A stretch of DNA of 64,000 nt from Diphasiastrum complanatum (lineage: Eukaryota; Streptophyta; Lycopodiopsida; Lycopodiales; Lycopodiaceae): positions 16,950,223 through 17,014,222 of the forward strand of contig CM055102.1 of assembly GCA_029204225.1 (NCBI GenBank), given 5' to 3'. Numbering within the stretch: the first letter of the stretch is position 1; each line of letters starts with the position of its first letter. Under the pieces are notes generated by a model that saw only the letters and a list, made by a program, of their open reading frames with translations, ran no database searches and was not told the DNA's origin. Below, piece by piece: positions 35,733-47,810 of this stretch. The position numbers and the translations under genes are program-made.

Positions 35733-36570
35733 ATCTAATCGGCCCAGCTTGGGCTACAACTAATTTTTTATACATTTTTACATATTCAAAAATTCAATAT
35801 ACGATATACTGCATAGATTTGAATGGCTATTTCATTCTTGAGTGGCTTTGAGTTTTATTTGCAGCTTCCTGATTTATTGGGAGATTGAAAGGCCGAGGCA
35901 TTTTTCAACCTATAAATCCTATGTTGGTGCTTTGTAGATGTTCACAACCAGATTCCAACATGATTTTTGAGTCACAAATAGGGTAGGAGAAGATGATTTC
36001 AGGGTTTGCGCTCCTTGCAACATTACTAGCATGATCTATGAATGTTCACATGCATATTCCAGCATGATCTATGAATGATGGTATGGGTGGAGTTTATTAG
36101 AGTTATAGTTTGTGCTCCTTGGATAGTTTTTAGTTTTTGCTTAAGAGTGAAAGGGTATTAAAGGTATTAAAGATGGATAGTGTTAAAGATCCACAGGAAG
36201 CACCTATTTTTGAGATTTAAGTGTAATTTCAGACAGTTACAAATGTACCAAAATTGGTACTTCGATAGTACCAAATTTGGTACTCAAGTACCATATAGAA
36301 AATCTGTAATTTATGAACAGGTACTTTGGAGGTTTAAACAAGTAGTACCTGTTTTTCAAATAGAAAAGGCAATTTCAGTCAATACCAAAAGCACTTTGAT
36401 TGGGACTTCAATAGTACCAAAAAACGTAGCTTGAACTTATAAATAAAATAATCAGAATCCTGATAGATAAGTGAACCAAAGTACCAAATTGGTACTCATC
36501 AATTTCAAAACGAGTACTATGAAAGTATCAAATATCAATATAAGACACAAAGGTTACTTGCATCCTAATT

Positions 36571-38836
36571 TCAAGCGTTAAGCAAGTCCTCTTGATCGCT
36601 GTCATCCTCGTACGACATGATGTTGTATATGTTCATCGGTGGATAATTGGAACATGTTATGTATCCAAGGATAGGCTCCATGAGAAATCGGATTGCTCTC
36701 ACCAGGTGTGAATAGATCATTACCAGTTGTGTCTGGTCTAGAAGATTGTATGTATCATGCCTTCAACTTGGCCATAGTATAGGCCTTCAACTACTCTCCC
36801 TCCTCTAACAATTCTATTGTGCCATGCATCCTTCTGTGCTATTGCTGCTTGGTACATCATCTTGGTGCATTTAAGAAGGTAGAAATCTTCTTCCCTCTCT
36901 GTTGCTTTGACCGCAAAATTGTCCCCAATGGAGATCAAGTCACACAAACTATCAGGGTTCCCCTCATACATGGGCAAGTTGGTGTCATTATGCATTGGCA
37001 TGGATCCATACGCATCGTCATTATCTCCAACGTCATCGTCTTCGTCACTGCTAGTTGTCTCTAACTCTGGCAATGGTTGGATAAACAAATATTTCCACTC
37101 TTCCACTTGTTGTCTATTCCTGTATCTTCTCCATTGCCCTGTAATACATGAATCGCAGAAACATGATAATGTGCGACATCGTAGTGAGCATGGACTATCT
37201 TGGGAATATCCATCAACACAATGGATGAGCGCGAGTCTGTGATGCGCTGACAATCCATTTCACATCACGTTGCACCTCATCCTTGTTGACCAGCCAGAAA
37301 ACCCTTCTTGTATTGCAGCTGTGACCTCCTTTTGGCCTAAATGTTTCTTTCACGACCACATCTGCTGCACATTTCAAGGGCTAGTCATCTGGTTTCAACT
37401 CCTTGTGAGTGAGAGTTCTCTTGATGACCGCCCCCGCTCCGTCATGCTCGTCTTTTCCATGACCTGAGGTAGAAAAATTATGCATCATTTGTAGACCTGT
37501 CAAGTGATAATATCTGGCCAAAAAGCGAACAAATTGTTAAATTTTTTATTTTTATATTGGCTGCAATAAACCGTGCTTGCAAATAGTACCCGTAGTTATG
37601 AACCTAGTGTCTTGTCTACTATCAATTTGGTACTATATTCGAGTGTCCTGTATAGTCTCAGTTTGGTACTATATCTATTAGGGAAATTGTACCAAAATTG
37701 GTACTCCAAAATAGTGTATTTTGATATTACGAGACAGACTATGTAGTTAAGTCTTATAGTTCAGTACCAATTTTGGTACTATCTGAAGTAACAAACCTGA
37801 AAACTACAGAGTAATAATAATAGATGGTGAGAACCCCCAACAAATATACCTAGCCACGAAGAAGAAAGGCCTTCGAGTTTTGAATTGGGACGCTGCACCG
37901 TCTGACCACACCCAATGACACCTCAGATTATACACGTTCTCTTTCAACCAATTGTCATGCAGTAGTAGACAGTGTTGTACAAATAGGGTGTCATGCAGCT
38001 TATCGTCTGATATGTAAAAATGAAGAGTCTTTTCAGCTGCACCTGAAGAGTTTCTAACATACGTTATGTGGGCAAGCATCGTGACCTGATTAGACCACCA
38101 GTGCATGGACTGTATCTCATTCTGCATCTTGAACGAATAATTCTCCGCAAAGTCAATGACTGAAACAACAACATCCGAAGGTAATTTCAGCAAGCAGTCT
38201 TTAAATTTTTGTGATTGCCACCGAAACCCAAAGTTATGTTTGATGAAGTTTTTTAGATGTGCTGAAACCAGGTCAACAAAAGCACTACTCTGCATTCTTT
38301 GCACTACCAAATCCTTTCTCTTCTTGATAGAACCGCCCTCATAAGCAAACCCTGACGCAACGTCTGTAAAGATCTTCACGGACAACTCCCTGCTCTCCAC
38401 TGATGTCTTAGAGGAACATAATGGCAACATGCAAATGCCACATTTATTGCAATCTCCGAACAAGTATTTTTTTGCATGGTATTCTGAATTAGGAGGCTTT
38501 GCACATAAAAGTGATCCCACATATTGTTGATGCTGGGACAAACAGATTGGTTTTTTTTGCAAATATTCCATTCCTGAATTTTGCAGCAGATGGAACATGT
38601 GTAGGCATGAGCCTTTACATAATGACCAAATGTGTTTTGTCTCATATGATTAAACATCTCCTTAAAATATATCATTTGCATATGGTACACACAGCAACAG
38701 GTGTACCACTCCTTCAGTTTTCGGACAAAATAAGGCTTCAACACCTCAAAACATCTAAGAGTCTGCACTTCTGGGTGAGCCCTTTTGAATCTTTGGAACA
38801 GCTCGACCTGTGGTCTAAAAACCTGACAACTTACTA
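36571..38836 (-). pseudogene. Transposase-like gene of an unfamiliar conserved family, broken
   Basis: Read on the minus strand. After an AG at about 38837 comes RPQVELFQRF, then RCFEVLKPYFVRKLKEW and TCCCVYHMQM. The frame changes at an eight-base T run (38551-38558), then continues GDCNKCGICMLPLC...VVSVIDFAENYSFKMQNEIQSMHWW and WVWSDGAASQFKTRRPFFF down to a donor near 37847. About 37460-37280 gives GHGKDEHDGAGAVIKRTLTHKEL, an in-frame TAG, then RRVFWLVNKDEVQRDVKW. Another frame (37253-36738) gives LRCRTLSCFCDSC and, at the end, YSHLVRAIRFLM before a TGA at 36571-36573. Two Asp-containing blocks (DFAENYS, SDGAASQF) and Cys/His pairs suggest an RNase H-fold DDE enzyme. I recall similar uncharacterised proteins from invertebrates but cannot name a superfamily. 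Confidence 0.55.
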
Positions 38837-38963
38837 AAAGAACATAATAATATGCCTAAGAATTACTACGTAAGTTGATCCAAGTCAACTTGAACATTAA
38901 ACCAAACATAATTTGTGTGTAAACTTTATAGCAATATGAATCAAACAATAGAAAATGAGAAAA

Positions 38964-39110
38964 AAGAAAGCATGAAGAGTGTTAGTCAAATTTCCCGAAT
39001 CATATGGTTGTATCATATTCCAGAATGTCACCACAATGCTCCCTCCCATGGCCTTCCTTGTGGATGTTTCAAGTCCAACAAAGAACCGTTTATGATACCA
39101 TGCCTTCAAC
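38964..39110 (-). repeat. Right arm of the inverted repeat
   Basis: The reverse complement of 33416-33570, with small gaps (six bases of the left copy near GCCATGCTGATG are absent here). It lies just upstream of the first recognisable exon of the minus-strand transposase-like gene. Confidence 0.85.
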
Positions 39111-39166
39111 AGGAAGAAAACAAGGGCTACACACCTTCCTAGAATTAGGAACGACGACTATCTTTA

Positions 39167-39167
39167 A

Positions 39168-39235
<68 letters not shown>
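39167..39235. repeat. Compound (CT)n(TA)n microsatellite
   Basis: CT units run from 39167 to about 39192 and pass directly into TA units up to 39235. Confidence 0.95.
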
Positions 39236-39237
<2 letters not shown>

Positions 39238-39597
39238 CTCTCGCTCGCTGAACCAATGTGTTTCTCAGTGTATCTTGAAATATAATCATAATACAGTGTT
39301 GGTTTACTCGAAACTTCTTAAAGATTCCTTCTGCATTAAAGTCATTGTTAACATCTTCAAAGTGGAGGAGTATTTTCGTTACCACTGATCTATATTCAAG
39401 AAGTCTTATCGTATTACACGACATAAGTGATTTCAAACCCCCTCACTACATGTCGAAGAGCTATTTAAAAGCTTTTTATAGCAACAAAGTACCAGAGTGA
39501 TAGAAAGTACCAACATGTAGGACCAAAGCACCAAAGCATCTTATAGTACCAAAGTACAAAAACATCTAATAGTACAAAAGTACAAAACATGCAAAAA

Positions 39598-40271
39598 AGT
39601 ACAAGAACCTTATTGATAGTCTGGAGGATCAAAATTGTTACACGATAGGTTCAAATAGTACCAATCTTTAGTACTCTAAAGTCTCAGGAACACGTAAACA
39701 TTACAAAAATAGTACATATTTTGTAAAATTGGTAGTACCTAAAGCTTAGATTCCACCAATTGGTAAACAACACTAAAATAGTACCAAAAAAACTACAAAG
39801 GATTGTATGCGAGCTGCAAATACAAATAAATATAGAGAAAAAAATATTATTACAAGTAGAAAGTACTTACAGGTAGTACCAAAGCATCATATACAGGTAG
39901 TACCAAAGTATCATACACTGGTAGTACCAGGAGTTTTAGAAAGTACCTACAGGTAGTACCAAAGCATCATATACAAATAGTACCAAAGCATCTTATAGTA
40001 CCAAAGTACTACACATGCAGAAAGTTAAAGTACCTTAATTCGTAGTCTGGAGGATAAAAATTTAATACGATAGGATAGGTTCCATTAGTACCAATCTTTG
40101 GTACTCAAAATTTTCAGAAACAAGCAAACATTACAAAAATAGTACAAATCTTGTAAAATTGGTAGTAACTAAGGCTTAGATTTCACCAACTGGTAAACAA
40201 CACTAAAATAGTACCAAAAAGATCACAAAGGATTGTATGCGAGTTGCAAACAAAAATAAATATAAAGAAAA
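39598..40271. repeat. Two tandem copies of a roughly 430-bp unit
   Basis: The segment 39598-39845 (AGTACAAGAACCTTATTGATAG... to ...AAATATAGAGAAAAAAA) is repeated at about 40030-40271 with about one difference in ten bases. Between them, short units of CAGGTAGTACCAAAGCATCATATA occur about four times (39873-39990). The array lies at the right side of the GTACC-rich compartment. Confidence 0.85.
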
Positions 40272-43200
40272 AAAGTACGTAATTTAATAGTTTTCAAATA
40301 CGACGAATTCTAAAAAATAGAACCAAATGCTGTATAATCTAAAATAAAAATGGTACACACTATAGATCTCAGTAGACCAATTTGGATGATTTTAGAATAA
40401 AAATGACACACGAGGTATTAAAGCACCTATTTTGGTAGTCTGTATTATCAAAATTGTTTCACGATAAGTTTCAATAGTACCAACACAAACATTCAATGCC
40501 CAAAAGTTCCAAAATATTAAAAAACACCAAACAACCAATTGCTAGTAGATCAAAAACATTCAAAAACTACCAAAACTATCGAAAGCACTAATGAACAATA
40601 AACAACAGCACTTTCTGCACACCAGAAGTACAAAATGTTCCATGAGGTCCAAACAACAAAAAGAGAAGTTATTTGAAAATAATTTAGACTATCAAAAGTA
40701 CCAACATTATATCTTACACAAGTTTTCATAAGTACCAGGCAAGGTCGAGTCTTTATGGCTCCTTCTTTATAGTGAAGAGAGGCAAGTTTCAAGTGATATC
40801 CACTCCAACATTCTCACTTATGCTTCTCTTCCATTGTTTGATGTACCATCTTGCTTTATTGACATTTTGACATCTCAAATTTCAAGTAAGGCAATTCTAG
40901 TTTTGGATGATGCCTATTGTATGGACATATTTCTTGTCATTGTTGGCTTAGATATGTTTCCAAAACATTTTAAAAATAAGAATATTGTATCATCAAAAGT
41001 ATGCTCTTAGATCTAGTAAGATCAAGAATGAGTTCGATACTCATAGTATGAAAAATCATGTTTTTACATGTTATGAGGCATTTTGTAAATTTCTCTTGAG
41101 ATTAAGTGAAGCATCCAAAGAGGACAATTACATCCTTGAGAAAGTATTTAGCCTAAAAAAGATCAAGTTATCATTTGATATTGTTTTCCGTGAATAGTAA
41201 TTCAAATTATGCATTATTGAATAAAATCGTGTGAAAGCCCATTGCTTTGAGTAGTGGCTCAACAAATTGGAGCCATTTCGCAACCTTCTCATTGCTAGGA
41301 GCCACCAAAATATCATGTTTACGAGGCACATGCTTTGAACAAGAGATTTAGGAGATGGGACATCATATAATTCAAAAGAAGACCAATTTGTTTGGACTTG
41401 TTTCGACATGGTGGAAAGTAAGATAGGATGCTAGGAATGCTCGTTTGCAAGTTTGAAAAAATTTAGGAGTTTTTTTACCAAGAGCTTTGCAAGCATGTGT
41501 GCAAAATGAATCGTTCTCAAGCTTATATGGAGGATTTTGGGTAGCCTATTAGACAAAGTGCTATTTTGGCAAATTGGTTTTGGAAAAAAAAAAACTTGAC
41601 AAGCCTCTTTAGTATCGTGAAACAAGCTTCGAAAAGCTTAGTTTGCGAGGGTTGTGAAGCAATCTACAAACCCAATGAAGATTTTGTAGGTGCTTTGTAC
41701 CGTCACCAAATGGTAATTCTCACACAAATACTGCATAAAATGACTTTTCATACTCTCGTCCAAGTCAATTTTGATGCTCTGAATCCATATATTTGGTCAA
41801 GTTAAAATTCATAATGAAATTTTGATGTCCTACTAATGTTTCCAAATTTTCATAGAGCTAAACCCTCACAAATCACTATTTTTGCAAACTAACTTTTGAA
41901 GAACTCAAGGTAAATAAAACATATTGTTTGGAAGTGAGTATAACCTTTATGAATGTTGGTTTGACTATTTGTATCTAGATTTAGCACTGCTAGTACTTTT
42001 TTACCCCTTAAGCACTTGAAAATCAACTTCTTTTTCATCATTCATCTTTTTGATATTTTCCTCGTAAGTTTTTCTAATCATTTTGTGTTGATTTGTTTAG
42101 GCATTGAAAAATTGATATTATTCTCAAAACAACTAAAAGTTATTGATATACCTAGATCTAGCCTAGATAAACAACCTATATATCTAAAGCCTAGATAACA
42201 TGTAGATAGATAGCTAAAGAACTTTACCAGCATGCCATTGATTATGGGACAAGTTTGTTCTCTTTTAGAAGCATGTGCTCGTTTATTTGATGGATATGCT
42301 CTTGTTCATGAATTCCCTATGGGTGATGAGTTTTCAAGTTAATCACACTACTTCAATCTTCGATGCCCAATATGAGGTTCTCACTCTTTATAACACAACA
42401 AAGCCATTGTTTCTATTTCATCTTCTATTGGCACACCATGAGTCCAGTTCATGGGGGCACTTAGACAATTTTTGTTTCTTAAAGCAATGAATGGAATGTT
42501 GTTCTTTTAGTGTTTATGACACATCTAGACACACTATTGTATGGTCCCATGACATAATTTTATAATTTTGTATACCCTTACAAAGTCTTTATGTCTCGGA
42601 TTTAGTCACTATAACAGATATTTACATTGCAATTTACAATTGTCTCCACAAGCCAGTGACTACTACTAACATGTGGGAACATGCTCCACCCGTGTGATGT
42701 ACATATGTACATGAAAATGTAAAATCATCAAGCTAGATTTTGCATGGTTTGTACAATATCTACACTACATTTGGGATATATAAAAAAAATTTCTCTCTCA
42801 AAATTAAGTATCCTTCAACTTCTTAAGTAGCGGCTTTCTTCAATTTTTGAAAATATTGCTGCCTACATGTAGACTAAGGACATGCTTCATTTTATAAATG
42901 AAGCATGTCACATTTCAGTTGCAATCAATTTTATATTATGGTTCAAATTTTACCTTTCAAATGAGGTGCACAAAAAGTATAAACTTTTTTATTACAAAAT
43001 GACATGTGACCTATTTATCTGGCTTTCTGAAATGAAAAAGATATTTGACAACTTACCTTCACGTGACATTTTGAGAAAAGGAAATTGTTAATTGTTATGG
43101 AGAAGGAGCATAAGGTTTAAATTGACATCAACAATTTACCTTTTTTTTTGAAAAAAATCCTTGATGAATTACAAGCATGGAAGTTTTTTATAAGGTTAAA

Positions 43201-44950
43201 AAATTCATTTTTAATGAGCATTAGTTGTCACTCTTGAAAATATCACATTTGGTGGCTTCTTAAATCCTTTGTGTTTCCTCTAAACACTTGTTCAAATTCA
43301 ATAGTACAACTAAGCTTTTGAGATAAAAAATAAGGTGATCTCCTATATCACAACAACTTGTAGGTGTACTCCAAGAAGCATTCCAATTGTTGGAAAATCA
43401 AAAACAAAAATAAGTTAAATTTGTAAAAGAAATCCCATTTTCTCGCTCAAACTTAGCTGCTAATGACACCTCAACTTTTAACAAATCATCACAATACCAA
43501 ACCTATCGTGGCAAGGCTAGAAAAATGACATTCTATTTCAACAAATTCTGGGTGTCACTGAAGTGGGAGGGAGTCCACTCTTTCCAATACACAATAAAAA
43601 ATGATACCTTAATATATAAACATGCTCAATTACATTCAATCCTAAACGAGTGGCTTGTGCTGGAGAAAGGGCACCTTGGCTATTTGGATGGATCAAGTTG
43701 GATGTACGCCATAGATCTTCTAAACTTTTTGACTCAAGTCACACCTGCCAATTCAGTAACATGGGTGATCCTTTACATAAAGGAATGGGATGTCATCAAG
43801 TCATGCTTGATTCCTTTGCATAACCACATGGCGCCATGACAATGCACTGGGGCCAAAAGTGGGTAGTGCCTGCAAGATGCAATGAGCCCCATCCCCACCA
43901 CATTTCAGAGACATCCATCTGCCTGAAATTAGATGTCAAGAATCTATCAGCTAATAAGCAGGAATGAATAGATTACAGAAGCGAAAAAGACCTGAAAACT
44001 GAGCGTGAGAACTCACATGGAGACTGGAGCAATCCAGAAACATACCTTGGTGCCTGTTTTTTGTTGCTGGTTCAGTTCACAGGTCCCGGTATCTCCTTCA
44101 TTACGGAAAAGAGAAAGCTGAAAAGAACTGGTATGTGGGTCTATCTTCTGATCTGTCTCTCTCTCAGGTCTCCTTCACGAGCTAATTCAGGGCTTCAGCT
44201 CTCATGTATCGTCATTTGAGCGTGTGGGGTCGCCCTCCACTCGCAGTCACAAGCGAGTTCGAGCGTCTACGTGCTGCTGCGACACTGGTAGGCCGACACT
44301 GCTTCCTGATTAGTGGCTCTCAGTCAGTATTCACATGCATGCACAAGCCAGGAAGGTAGCTAGAAGCCAGCTGCAAAGCTGTATTGCTGCATTAGTTGCT
44401 TTTGGTTTTCGGATACCCCAACGGATCAACAAAGTAGGCAGGTGAATAGGAATTTTTCCTGGCCTGCCAACAACCCAAGTTCCAACCCAGTAAAAAAAAT
44501 GTTTTTGTAGCCATATAATGATATATACCTTCATTCACAGAAAGTTAAAACTTGCTTTTTATTATGATGATGCTTTTGTGGAATTAGTTTCATAAGATCC
44601 CTCAATTATTATTCGTCCTAGACTTTAGTGTTGCACTAACAATTTGCAACAGGTTATTAAAGTCTGTACAATGCCAGCTTATTTGAGAATGCTGCTTGAG
44701 CTGTTATTCCAGAAAATTAAACCTACACACATCTACCTATTTTTATCACACCTGTTCTCCGCAGCATGTAACAGGCGTTATGAATACGAGATCTCCACAT
44801 CAAAAGGAAATATTTTCCGTGACCTTTTTATTTTCGTTGTTGTAAAGACTATACTCACTGTAGGATAAGGTCATGAGAAAGTTGAGAACCGTTAGACAGT
44901 TAAACCGTCCATTATTGAAGTGCTTAGAATGGAATCAATAAGCTGCAACT

Positions 44951-45204
44951 ATCAGTCTATCAGCCTCCAAGTTCCAACAGACAATAGGGGCCAGTTATCC
45001 ATGATCTACTCCATAGGTGCCCAAATATTTATTCTTTAGTGGAGTATAGCAAATCATAGGCTACAAAAATACATGGAATATATCAGTCTATCAGCCTCCA
45101 ACAAACAACAAGGGCCACTTGTCCATGATCTACTCCATAACTGAGCAATTATTTATTCTTCAGTGTCGTATATCAAATCATAGGCTACAAAAACACATGG
45201 AATA
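44951..45204. repeat. Tandem duplication of a 131-bp unit
   Basis: Copy one (44951-45081) and copy two (45082-45204) both begin ATCAGTCTATCAGCCTCCAA and share CCATGATCTACTCCATA and AAATCATAGGCTACAAAAA. They differ by scattered changes and a small deletion. Confidence 0.9.
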
Positions 45205-45952
45205 GTACGTCTTTATGAACCCAGTTCCTATTAACCGAAGGCCCAAGGATATTCCACTTAATGAGGATAAAAACGTATGACAACTATGACATAGCTACCT
45301 TGCAGTGCACACGAGTTCAACTTAAAGAACACTTTCAGTGAAGCTTCTTGTCTCGGCAAAGATCAGCTATTTCCTATTTTATCAATACCTGAGAATCATA
45401 ATCACAAAAGTATAATGTCTAACCCGAGCTACAATCTTCCAAGTCAAGATTGACGAATTACTATGTAGGACAACAGACTACTTCAGTGAAAGGTGGTGAA
45501 AAAGGTTTTGAGACAGAAAAGAAGAAGGGTTTTGATACTTTTCTAAGTACTCCCTAATGCCAATGTTCATTACCATAAATAATCCAAGATTAAGGCAGCG
45601 AGTGGTCTAGTCCAATAGCTGCCCATGGAGCTGATTATATGTGGTAATGGCCAAACCGATGGGGAGTGGTGTACGCCACAAGCTGCCCCCGAGCTGGCCA
45701 AACCAATGGAACATTACTTCACGTAATTGATTTTGACAGGAATATATTGTGTCTATAAAAAGTGGCGTTGAAAGTTTTATGTTAATTTTTTTTTTTTTCA
45801 CTTTTTTACTTGGCAAAGTTTTTTATTGAACTAGCGATGTGAGCCCGCAAGTGTGCAGGTGGGTAGGCATTTTGGGCAGGGTCAGGCTGCCCGTGAGGCA
45901 GCGCGACCGCCGCCCAAAAAACATGAAATTTTTTTTTTAAAAAAAGGGTCCC

Positions 45953-46004
45953 GGGCAGCGCTCACACTGCCCATCCGCTGCCCATCACAGTGTGAGCGCT
46001 GCCC
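45953..46004. repeat. Perfect 17-bp GC-rich hairpin
   Basis: GGGCAGCGCTCACACTG (45953-45969) pairs exactly with its reverse complement at 45988-46004, with an 18-base spacer that repeats CCGCTGCCCATC. It follows an A/T homopolymer run and lies in a short island where GGGCAGC/GCTGCCC recurs five or more times. Confidence 0.92.
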
Positions 46005-47810
46005 GCTGCTCGAAAACACTAAAATTTTAATTATAATAGATCTAATTTATTATAAAAAAACGTCTGTCCAAAGTCCACAGAGAGTATCTACATCAAGAGC
46101 AGAAGTAGGCAAGTAGTTTTAAGCTTGAAAGATAGAAACTAGAGACCTTTTCTGGCTATGAAATGGAACTCCAAAATGGAGAGCAGGAAATCTGAATCAC
46201 CTTGTCCATTCAGTGAACTTGGAACATCAAAGTATGCTTTGAACATTCTAAAGCAGATGAGGGACTACATAGAATATTACAGTGATGGATCACCTTCATT
46301 GTTGTATCTTCATTGTTGTCAAGCTCAAGTTTACATCAAAATTCATAAGTACTTCCTCAAAACGTATGTCCTGCCATTAATTTCTTGCTAGGCCACCTTT
46401 CATGTAAACCACTAGCCGCATTTGAAATGAAGTCAATACGGGGATGTTGCTTTCCATGTACTGGTGCAATGCCTCAGTCTTAGATTCGCACAGGCTTTAA
46501 ATGCCAGGTGCCCATCGAAACGGCCCGGGTTAAGTGAGAGGGCATTAAATTAGCTTGTGCAAGACCTAGTAAAAGGCCCCCTACAACCCCCTCAACCCAT
46601 GTGCAAGTGAGAGGGTTTAGATGTTTTTTGAGATTTAAGTTTTGGAAAGAATGGCTAACCCTCTCACCTCAGGGCTCATTCACCTTCACCTGCTTGTACC
46701 AGTCACCATTCCATTTATGTATTATGAGTTTTTTACAATGGCCACAAATTTGTACACCATTCCATTTATGTACTATAAATTTTTGGCAATGGCTGCAAAT
46801 TTATGTTAATCAGAATCGCAAACTAGGTGGCAGGTCACCACCAAGGCTTCTAAGGGTTGATGTGAGAAGGGCGTACATGGAAAGGCCTCTGCAGGACCCC
46901 TTCAATGTGAGGGGGGCTTACATGAAAAGGCTGTGCAGGACCCTTCGATCATGTTCTTGACCAGTTTTCATGTTGATGTCAATAGGGGGTGACTGGGCAC
47001 CTAAAGAAGATGTTTGGGTAAGCCTGAAAACTCTGGTATATTAAGAGTAGTTTCTACAGGTCAGCAAATTCCTGACAATAGCAGGTGTAGGCATTGTGAA
47101 AATTGTTTACAAAAAGAATTGATTTATGCTAGTATCAATTCTGATTCTGTTGTGAGGTAGGGAGATCCCTTCATGCACAGTTTAGAACTCACAACATATT
47201 GAACAAAGTGCGAATTCAAAAAATTTAAAACCTTTATTGATGGGGAACATATCACCTTCATATCGAATCTGAACTTTATGGTTTATATTCCAAAACCTGT
47301 AGTCATAGAGAAGGCTCGATTTCAAACAATCAAAAACCCCCTGCAAATTCATTTGAAATTCGTGAAGTCTGTAAATCATATAGATTAAAATCTGCACTTA
47401 GTCCCGCAATCATCAATGCTATAAGAAGCTGCTCCTAGTCAATGTACTCTTGTATCCGACGTTCAGGTTCAAAATTAAGTTTTGGCAAAAGAGTGCTTCT
47501 TCAAGCTGTGAAAACTCATCAAAATGCCTTTTGTGCACATTGGTGACTTTCACCATTCTTTGTAGGCCAATGACTTATGACCAAATCCAACTAAGTAAAT
47601 CCTCAACATATGAAGCTATTGATTGACATTATCTTTTAAGAACCAATCACAACGTTTTGTACACTCCGTGTACTAGTTGTAGTGGTCATCTTGTATGATG
47701 ACCTTGTCACACAACTCATCAAATCCCTGTAAAGGCTTATAGACAATCAGACAATCAGACCCAATTTGAACATTTAACTTAGCCCCTGTATCAATCTTCC
47801 TTAAAATGAT

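Larger units (their letters stand above)
33580..40770. repeat. Compartment saturated with a GTACCAA / TTGGTAC motif
   Basis: Non-coding DNA here repeatedly carries GTACC or GGTAC with A/T-rich flanks. At the left (33590-33745) the GGTAC orientation dominates; at the right (39480-40760) about twenty GTACC copies lie in 1.3 kb, nearly all in the opposite orientation. Mixed clusters lie at 35050-35250, 36240-36540 and 37585-37800. Five face-to-face dyads (GTACCAA..TTGGTAC) occur at 36245, 36268, 36481, 37689 and 37764. The pattern resembles transposase-bound subterminal repeats, but that is inference. Confidence 0.65.
40772..47810. other. Long stretch without recognisable genes
   Basis: Short frames such as 40985-41197, 43525-43839, 46158-46391 and 46601-46960 carry no domain I can name and no convincing splice context. 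The region is AT-rich except for a small GC island near 45840-46010. Old repeats listed separately are the only structures I can support. Confidence 0.5.

Noticed and set aside
43525-43839. 104-codon plus-strand frame as a small gene
   Set aside because: No recognisable motif, no splice partners, AT-rich codon use; left as unassigned.
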